Below are positions 31,398-36,191 of a DNA stretch of 36,191 bases, in pieces. The stretch is taken from positions 1-36,191 of the forward strand of contig DKLF01000137.1 in the NCBI GenBank assembly GCA_002455655.1, in the 5' to 3' direction. The stretch comes from Oscillibacter sp. UBA6647. Its GTDB lineage: Bacteria > Bacillota > Clostridia > Oscillospirales > Oscillospiraceae. Every line of letters begins with the position of its first letter. Position 1 is the stretch's first letter. Under the pieces are notes generated by a model. The model was not told the DNA's origin and ran no database searches. It saw only the letters and a program-made list of their open reading frames with translations. Position numbers and translations under genes: made by a program.

Positions 31398-32387
31398 TTA
31401 CCTTCCGTAGCCGTCCGGATGGGCACTGTGCCAGTCCCACGCGGTTTGGAGAATGGTACGCAAATCGCCGTACTCCGGCGCCCAGCCCAGCACCGTCCGC
31501 GCCCGATCCGCCGAAGCCACCAGCCGTGCCGGGTCTCCCTCCCTGCGGGGCCGAATCTTAGCCGGAATGAGGTGTCCAGTGACGCGGCGGGCCTCCTCCA
31601 ATACCTGCTTGACGGAAAAGCCAGCCCCGCTCCCCAGATTGAACGCGCCGCTCTCCCCGCCCACCGCCAGATAGTCCAGCGCCAGAATGTGGGCCCGGGC
31701 CAAGTCGCAGACGTGCACATAGTCCCGGATGCAAGTACCGTCGGGGGTTGGATAGTCGTCCCCAAAGATGAAAATTTGCTCCCTCCTGCGGTTTGCGACC
31801 TGCAAAAGCAGGGGAATCAAATGCGTTTCCGGGTCGTGGGCCTCGCCCATGCTACCTCCGGGCTGCGCGCCGCAGGCGTTAAAATACCGCAGGGCGGCAT
31901 AGCGCAGTCCGTGGGCCGACGCGGCCCATTTCATCATCCGCTCCATGGCAAGCTTTGTATCGCCGTAGCAATTGGTGGGAAGCGTCCTGTCCGTCTCGAA
32001 AATGGGAACCCGCTCCGGCTCGCCATACACCGCGGCGGAGGAGGAAAACACGATGTCCCGCACGCCGTGGGCCGTCATGCTCTCCAGAAGTACCCGCGTT
32101 CCCCCCAGATTGTTGTCGTAATATTGCAGCGGGGCGGTCATGCTCTCGCCCACAAGGGAGCTGGCGGCAAAGTGAATCACCCCGTCAATCTGCTCCCACT
32201 CAAAAAGGGAATCGCAAAAGCTCCGATCCCGGATGTCTCCTTGATAAAATCGGGCCGCCGGGGGCACCGCCGCCTGAAATCCGGTTTTCAGACTGTCGGC
32301 CACCACCACGTCCCGGCCCGCGTTTAAAAGGGCCAGCGCAGTGTGGGACCCGATATAACCCGCGCCCCCCAACACCAAAATTGCCAT
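31398..32387 (-). CDS. galE: UDP-glucose 4-epimerase
   Basis: 329 residues from the ATG at 32387 (CGGAGG site). It interconverts UDP-glucose and UDP-galactose, feeding surface polysaccharide or galactose metabolism. An extended SDR: NAD-binding GGAGYIG (residues 7-13), the Ser in VFSSSAAVYG, catalytic Tyr141 and Lys145 (YGDTK), and the GTCIRDYVHVCDLARAH motif of GalE. It is monocistronic. Its likely role here is nucleotide-sugar supply, given the glycosyltransferase 3.5 kb away. A weak extended -10 (TGGTACAAT) is at 32481-32486 on the minus strand. I see no clear terminator after its stop; 31185-31397 holds nothing I recognise. Confidence 0.95.
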   Translation of the reverse strand: MAILVLGGAGYIGSHTALALLNAGRDVVVADSLKTGFQAAVPPAARFYQGDIRDRSFCDSLFEWEQIDGVIHFAASSLVGESMTAPLQYYDNNLGGTRVLLESMTAHGVRDIVFSSSAAVYGEPERVPIFETDRTLPTNCYGDTKLAMERMMKWAASAHGLRYAALRYFNACGAQPGGSMGEAHDPETHLIPLLLQVANRRREQIFIFGDDYPTPDGTCIRDYVHVCDLARAHILALDYLAVGGESGAFNLGSGAGFSVKQVLEEARRVTGHLIPAKIRPRREGDPARLVASADRARTVLGWAPEYGDLRTILQTAWDWHSAHPDGYGR

Positions 32388-32587
32388 TGCGTTTTCCTCC
32401 GTTTCACCTGCGCGGCCCATCCGGTGCGCAGGGCTTCCGCCCTGACGGGCACAGACGTATGCTGCCGTTTTTCCCCGAATATTGTACCATGCTTTCTAAG
32501 ACAAAGAAAGCCCCGGATAAAAGAGAACAAACCTTGTCCAGCGTGGGGATGTTTTCTAAGCGCCTAAAAACGTTGCCTGCATAGCGT

Positions 32588-32619
32588 AAAAAGGCCCGCC
32601 CCTTTCGGGGCGGGCCTTT
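32588..32619 (-). terminator. Terminator of the SLH-domain protein gene
   Basis: 13-bp stem (32590-32602 with 32607-32619), TTTC loop and a T-run on the minus strand (A-run 32588-32592), 45 nt past the stop. Confidence 0.9.
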
Positions 32620-32663
32620 CTTGTAAGATGAAATCTTACTTTGCTGTGTCAGTTACCAGTCAA

Positions 32664-35462
32664 TCAGGGGTTGGCAACCTTGACGATACCGGTAACAGCA
32701 ATGGCTGCAATCTTGAACTCGTTATCAGCCGCATCCTTGTTGTTCATCACGATGACCAGCTTAACCTGATCGTTGGCATCGACTTCCAGAGAATCGTAGA
32801 TATCTTTCATGGAAGCAAAGCCGTTGTCGGTCAGATCCGCAAACACAGCGCCAGAGGTGTTCAGAACCTTATTAACAATCACGTCAGCAGCAGCCACACC
32901 GGGATTATAAGGACTGGCAGTAGCAGCCACAATAGCGGTCATGCTATTCTCATACATATCCTTAATATCATAGGAGGCAGTACCAATGTTGTAGATCAGG
33001 CTCTTATTCGCGGTGGTGATGGCGTTCTTGTCGATGGTCAAAGTGAAGGCAGAGGTAGCAGAATCATTTCTGGTGACGTTGCTCATCTTGTAAGTGCCGT
33101 CAGCCTTCTCAGCATAGCTGGCAAACTGGCCAGTGGTCAGCTTATCGGTGGAGGTGTAGTCGTCCTCAGCACCGTTGACCCACACGTGGTAGGTGTAAGT
33201 GCGGACGCCGTCCACAACTGCAGAAGTCTTTTCAGCCTCAACGTACAGAACGTTATCGGAGACAGCATCGGAAGAGGTGGTCTTCACGATGACGGCCTCG
33301 ACAGCGCCGTCCGCGTTGACGTACATTTGAGCAACCTTACCATTAGTGTTGTTGTTCTGGCTCTTCTTGCTCAACTCGTTGTTGGTCACGTTGGCCAAAC
33401 CATTCTTAACGGAGACGCTCTTCACGGTGTTATCGTCGTCATAATCCACAAAGATGGTCTTCACGCCAGAAGCAATGGTGTAAGAAGCTGCAGGAGTAGC
33501 TACTGCACTATACACGACGGTGTCGCCAGCCTTGATCTCATAAAACGTTCTGCCGCCAGCAGCGCCAGTAGCAATCTCTACAAAGCCCTTCTTGCCCTCG
33601 TCAGCAGGAGTATTCTCATCGTCAAGCACAATAGTGGCAACATTGCTCACGTTATAATCATAGCTGGTGGAAGAGCTGGTGGTGTAATTCAGCAAATCGC
33701 CGTAATAGGTGTTGGCGGGCTTAGTACTGACAGTGATGGAAACATCGTTGCCCTTCATGTCCCAGCCGGTGAGGGTGGTGACCAGCTTGCCGTTGACCAG
33801 AGTCTGATAGTCATCGCCGTAGATCATGAAGTTGGAGGTGGAACCCTGATCCTCGATGTAGGTGGCATAGCCATAAGCATCCAGATACAGAGTGACGTCC
33901 TTCTTGCTGGAGGAGATGGTGCTGGCGGTCAGGCTGGCGAAGTCATCATCGCGGATAGCAGCCAGCTTGTAGGCAGTGCCGCCCACGGTCACGCCGTTAA
34001 CAACGTTGCTGTTGTTGCGGGAGACAGCGGTCAGAGCGCCGGTGACAACCTGAGGAGCCTTCGCGCTGTCGACAGACCAAGAAGTGCCGTCGGCGGCGTA
34101 GGTGACCAGCATGTAGTCCTCAGCCTTGCTGTTTTTCAGGTCGGCGAACGCATCGTCGTCGTCCTTCACAGAGGAAACAGCCTTGAAGTACTTGGGAGCG
34201 TCAATGACGGGATCGTCACTGTTGCCAACTTCGTCCAGCTGCTTCAGGGTGATGGTCTTGCTGGAGACGGTGTTGACCTCCATCAGCTGAGTGCGGATAA
34301 CCACAATGTTAGTAATGATGTCGGCATTCTTATCAGACACATAGACCTCAACCACAATGCCGTTGCCGGTCAGGTTGACCAGCTTCTGCGCAACAGAGCT
34401 GTCGGTCAGCTTCACGGCATTGTCCAAGGCAACAGCGCCAAAGTAAGGAATGGTAACATCCTCGCCGTTAATTCTAGCGGTAGTAGCAGCAGTCTTGTCG
34501 TTGATGGTCACATTGGTGCCGCCATAGACCTTGTAGCTGCCCAGACCCATGTCGTTCACCTTGTCCTTGGCGGTGTCGCCGGAAGGAGCAGCGGTGAAGG
34601 TGAAGTCGGCCTTCTTGGCAAACTTGTCGATGGTGACGTTCTTGTACGCCCAACGGGTGGCGGGACGGCCGAAGCCGGTGGTGGTGTCGCTGAGCTGCTT
34701 CAGGTCGGTGAAGTGCTGCTCGGCGAACTGCATCTTGGTGTCGTCCTTAATGTTGCCGTCGGTCTTGCTGTTGTTGACAACATCGGTGTGGTTCTGGTCG
34801 GTGATGGACACGTTGGCGTCGCCGGTGGTGACGTTGATGTTGTTGCCCTTGTACTCAACCTTGGTGGCCTTCAGGGTGTTCAGAGCCAGCTGGCAAGCCT
34901 GCTCACGGGTCACGCCGGCGTTGCCGGAGAAGGGAGTCAGAAAGTCGTTGTACAGGCCGGCGACAGAGCCGACGGAAGCGACCTTCATGGTCCAGCCGGA
35001 GCCGGAGAAGCCCTCGATGTCGCCCTTGTAGCCCAGAGCGCCCAGCAGCATCTTCGCGAAGGCGAAGCCGGTCAGGGCGCCGGTGGGACGGAAGGTGCCG
35101 TCAGAGTAGCCGTTGATGTAGCCGGCGGTCTTGCAGTAAGAGATAACCGCGGCAAAGGTGTTGGTCACGGGCACGTCCTTGTAAGGAGCGGCAGCAACCT
35201 GCAGGGAAGCGGCAGCCTCGGAGCCGATCATCAGGGAAACGATGATCTTGGCGGCGGCGCCGCGGGTCAGAGCCCCAGCGGGCTTGAAGTCGCCGCCCTC
35301 ATAGCCGGTGATGATACCGAGCTTGTTGAGAACCGCAACTGCTTCCTCGTACTGAACTTCACTCTTGTCGGTGAAGTCCTTGTACTCGGTGGCACCGGCG
35401 CCGATGGTGACCAAAGACATGGTCATAACCAGCGCCATTACCAGAGAAAGGAACTTCTTCAT
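32664..35462 (-). CDS. Large S-layer homology (SLH) domain surface protein
   Basis: 932 residues. A signal peptide (MKKFLSLVMALVMTMSLVTIGAGA) is followed by SLH repeats: residues about 26-75 (YKDFTDKSEVQYEEAVAVLNKLGIITGYEGGDFKP), about 92-143 (YKDVPVTNTFAAVISYCKTAGYINGYSDGTFRP) and a degenerate third (about 150-200, ending TREQACQLALNTL). SLH domains bind pyruvylated cell-wall polymer outside the cell. The remaining about 730 residues are Val/Thr/Asp/Asn-rich, probably beta-sandwich repeats, with no known catalytic motif. High AT at third positions relative to neighbours, a strong GGAGG site and a good promoter suggest an abundant protein, possibly the S-layer protein itself. This last point is inference. 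Confidence 0.9.
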   Translation of the reverse strand: MKKFLSLVMALVMTMSLVTIGAGATEYKDFTDKSEVQYEEAVAVLNKLGIITGYEGGDFKPAGALTRGAAAKIIVSLMIGSEAAASLQVAAAPYKDVPVTNTFAAVISYCKTAGYINGYSDGTFRPTGALTGFAFAKMLLGALGYKGDIEGFSGSGWTMKVASVGSVAGLYNDFLTPFSGNAGVTREQACQLALNTLKATKVEYKGNNINVTTGDANVSITDQNHTDVVNNSKTDGNIKDDTKMQFAEQHFTDLKQLSDTTTGFGRPATRWAYKNVTIDKFAKKADFTFTAAPSGDTAKDKVNDMGLGSYKVYGGTNVTINDKTAATTARINGEDVTIPYFGAVALDNAVKLTDSSVAQKLVNLTGNGIVVEVYVSDKNADIITNIVVIRTQLMEVNTVSSKTITLKQLDEVGNSDDPVIDAPKYFKAVSSVKDDDDAFADLKNSKAEDYMLVTYAADGTSWSVDSAKAPQVVTGALTAVSRNNSNVVNGVTVGGTAYKLAAIRDDDFASLTASTISSSKKDVTLYLDAYGYATYIEDQGSTSNFMIYGDDYQTLVNGKLVTTLTGWDMKGNDVSITVSTKPANTYYGDLLNYTTSSSTSYDYNVSNVATIVLDDENTPADEGKKGFVEIATGAAGGRTFYEIKAGDTVVYSAVATPAASYTIASGVKTIFVDYDDDNTVKSVSVKNGLANVTNNELSKKSQNNNTNGKVAQMYVNADGAVEAVIVKTTSSDAVSDNVLYVEAEKTSAVVDGVRTYTYHVWVNGAEDDYTSTDKLTTGQFASYAEKADGTYKMSNVTRNDSATSAFTLTIDKNAITTANKSLIYNIGTASYDIKDMYENSMTAIVAATASPYNPGVAAADVIVNKVLNTSGAVFADLTDNGFASMKDIYDSLEVDANDQVKLVIVMNNKDAADNEFKIAAIAVTGIVKVANP

Positions 35463-35690
35463 GGATTTTCCTCCTTAAAAATTTGCCGCTTTCGCCGAAG
35501 TCCGCGTCCGGGACACACGCCGGTCCCCTAAACCGTTGGTTTCGGGACCTGCGCTATCGCCTTGCACAGATCCGGTTTCCGCGACATGAATGTTGAACGT
35601 CCGAATGAGTCTTTCTTCGCCCGGCGCACATACCGTGGCTAGCCGGTCCCGTATCTGCTCCGGGAAAGGAGAGCCCCCCTCGTTTGTTCA
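35463..35690 (-). other. Long structured 5' leader of the SLH gene
   Basis: The predicted start (near 35690) gives a leader of about 228 nt. On the minus strand CGGGACC (about 35645-35651) can pair with GGTCCCG (about 35544-35550), enclosing about 100 nt. A further hairpin AAACC-AAC-GGTTT (35531-35543) lies nearer the gene, then the SD site. I could not match it to a c-di-GMP, c-di-AMP or cobalamin riboswitch core. It may stabilise the mRNA, as for other abundant surface proteins. Confidence 0.5.
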
Positions 35691-35696
35691 TTCTGG

Positions 35697-35725
35697 ATTC
35701 TAGCAGATATTTTTTGACGGCGCAA
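35697..35725 (-). promoter_or_regulatory. Promoter of the SLH gene, with a palindrome over the -35
   Basis: On the minus strand: TTGCGC (35720-35725), a 17-bp spacer and TAGAAT (35697-35702) with a TGC extension. An inverted repeat GCGCAA-TAGCT-TTGCGC (35720-35736) covers the -35 and could be a repressor or activator site. Confidence 0.75.
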
Positions 35726-35739
35726 TAGCTTTGCGCATT

Positions 35740-35756
35740 TGTAACAATCTTGTAAC
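35740..35756 (+). promoter_or_regulatory. WalR-box-like direct repeat between divergent promoters
   Basis: TGTAAC-N5-TGTAAC fits the WalR (YycF) consensus TGTWAH-N5-TGTWAH exactly, with 11-bp periodicity. It ends 14 bp upstream of the -35 of the SLH promoter and about 66 bp upstream of the -35 of the glycosyltransferase promoter. Confidence 0.5.
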
Positions 35757-35821
35757 ACAGCCGCCGCAGGTGGATTTTCCCTGCGGACGGAAAGTAAATT
35801 CTTCATTTCACCCAATCCCAC

Positions 35822-35850
35822 TTGAATAAACGAGACAAGTCAAATATAAT
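35822..35850 (+). promoter_or_regulatory. Promoter of the glycosyltransferase gene
   Basis: TTGAAT (35822-35827), a 17-bp spacer and a perfect TATAAT (35845-35850), about 44 nt before the GTG start. Confidence 0.85.
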
Positions 35851-35893
35851 AGAGTTTTGTAAGAAAGCCCCGAAACGCCGAAGGGAGGCCGCC

Positions 35894-36191
35894 GTGTCCG
35901 AAGCCGTACTGTTTACCGCGTCTACATATTCTCACCTTTACAATTTCCACCGGCCCTATCTGGCGGCGTTCCGCGATTTGGGGTGGGCGGTTCACATTGC
36001 CTGCGGGGGAAAAAGCATGGCAATTTCGGAAGCAGACCGGGTAATTCCGCTTCCTTTTGAAAAAAGAATGACCGCTCCGGCCAATTTCCGTGCTCAGGCA
36101 CTTCTGCGCCGCGCCATGGAGGAGACGCAATACAGCCTTGTGGTGGCCCACACGTCTTTGGCCGCATTTTTTACCCGCCGCGCGGCGGCAG
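35894..36191 (+). CDS. Glycosyltransferase (GT4-like), N-terminal part
   Basis: Cut by the window edge; 99 residues are visible. The start is GTG at 35894 after an AAGGGAGG site. The N-terminus (VLFTASTYSHLYNFHRPYLAAFRDLGWAVHIAC) is the first Rossmann strand and helix of family 4 glycosyltransferases of the EpsD/capsule type, followed by ADRVIPLPFEKRMTAPANF and VVAHTSLAAFFTRRAA. Such enzymes transfer sugars from nucleotide donors during exopolysaccharide or cell-wall polymer synthesis at the cytoplasmic face of the membrane. The donor and acceptor are unknown. It probably opens a surface polysaccharide cluster beyond the window. Confidence 0.83.
   Translation, partial: MSEAVLFTASTYSHLYNFHRPYLAAFRDLGWAVHIACGGKSMAISEADRVIPLPFEKRMTAPANFRAQALLRRAMEETQYSLVVAHTSLAAFFTRRAAA

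Noticed and set aside
32628..35531. A 967-codon open frame on the plus strand opposite the SLH gene.
   Set aside because: It mirrors the SLH gene over nearly its full length. Its translation is Val/Gly/Leu/Ser-rich without domains, and the minus-strand frame has a signal peptide, SLH repeats, promoter, ribosome site and terminator. The open antisense frame is a by-product of strong codon bias.

Overview
The window looks like chromosomal DNA of a gut Clostridia bacterium, probably Oscillospiraceae (the Flavonifractor/Oscillibacter/Intestinimonas neighbourhood). The reasons are the high-GC Firmicutes character, strong AAGGAGG-type ribosome binding sites, sigma-A promoters of the TTGACA/TATAAT type, a spoVT remnant, a GlgC+GlgD glycogen operon and a large SLH-domain surface protein. 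The genus is an inference. I recognise no rRNA, tRNA, CRISPR array or insertion sequence. The only mobile-element-type gene is a lone tyrosine recombinase.

Layout. 1-786: the 3' end of a PstB-like phosphate ABC ATPase and a soluble P-type-ATPase-like HAD protein, closed by a terminator. 1070-2428: an NCS2 purine permease. 2647-4735: an orphan tyrosine recombinase and, divergent from it, an IclR regulator. 4916-9142 (minus): a six-gene co-directional run, mutY, two tandem GNAT acetyltransferases, a zinc-ribbon protein, tdk and a PflA-like radical SAM protein. 9294-10631 (plus): a small membrane protein, a YbjQ-family protein and a metallo-beta-lactamase-fold hydrolase. 10747-12036 (minus): an AAA ATPase of the DUF4143 type. 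12437-13146 (minus): a cupin and an HPt protein. 13305-14357 (plus): an orphan PhnD-like lipoprotein. 14409-15278 (minus): an EndA-like nuclease lipoprotein. 15465-18756 (minus): SPFH, zinc-ribbon and TPM proteins, matching the YdjI/YdjG/YdjH set of Bacillus but without PspA. 19009-27754 (minus): a complete glgB-glgC-glgD-glgA-glgP operon behind a near-consensus promoter. 28044-28472 (minus): a small zinc-ribbon membrane protein. 28731-30623 (plus): htpG. 30938-31111: a truncated spoVT. 31398-32387 (minus): galE. 32664-35462 (minus): the SLH surface protein with a 228-nt leader. 35894-end (plus): the start of a glycosyltransferase.

How the genes work together. The glycogen block encodes ADP-glucose synthesis (GlgC with the regulatory-type GlgD), chain elongation (GlgA), branching (GlgB) and phosphorolysis (GlgP) as one transcription unit with 4-nt overlaps at two junctions. 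GalE, the glycosyltransferase and the SLH protein form a cell-surface neighbourhood. Between the last two lie divergent promoters and a sequence that fits the WalR cell-wall regulator box.

No wholly new system is evident. The most interesting items are: the WalR-like site plus -35 palindrome and long leader of the S-layer gene; the low-complexity charged C-terminal tails on GlgA and GlgB; the PspA-less SPFH/zinc-ribbon/TPM cluster; the spoVT fragment that keeps a sigma-G-like promoter; and the orphan recombinase with Lys in place of its first catalytic Arg.
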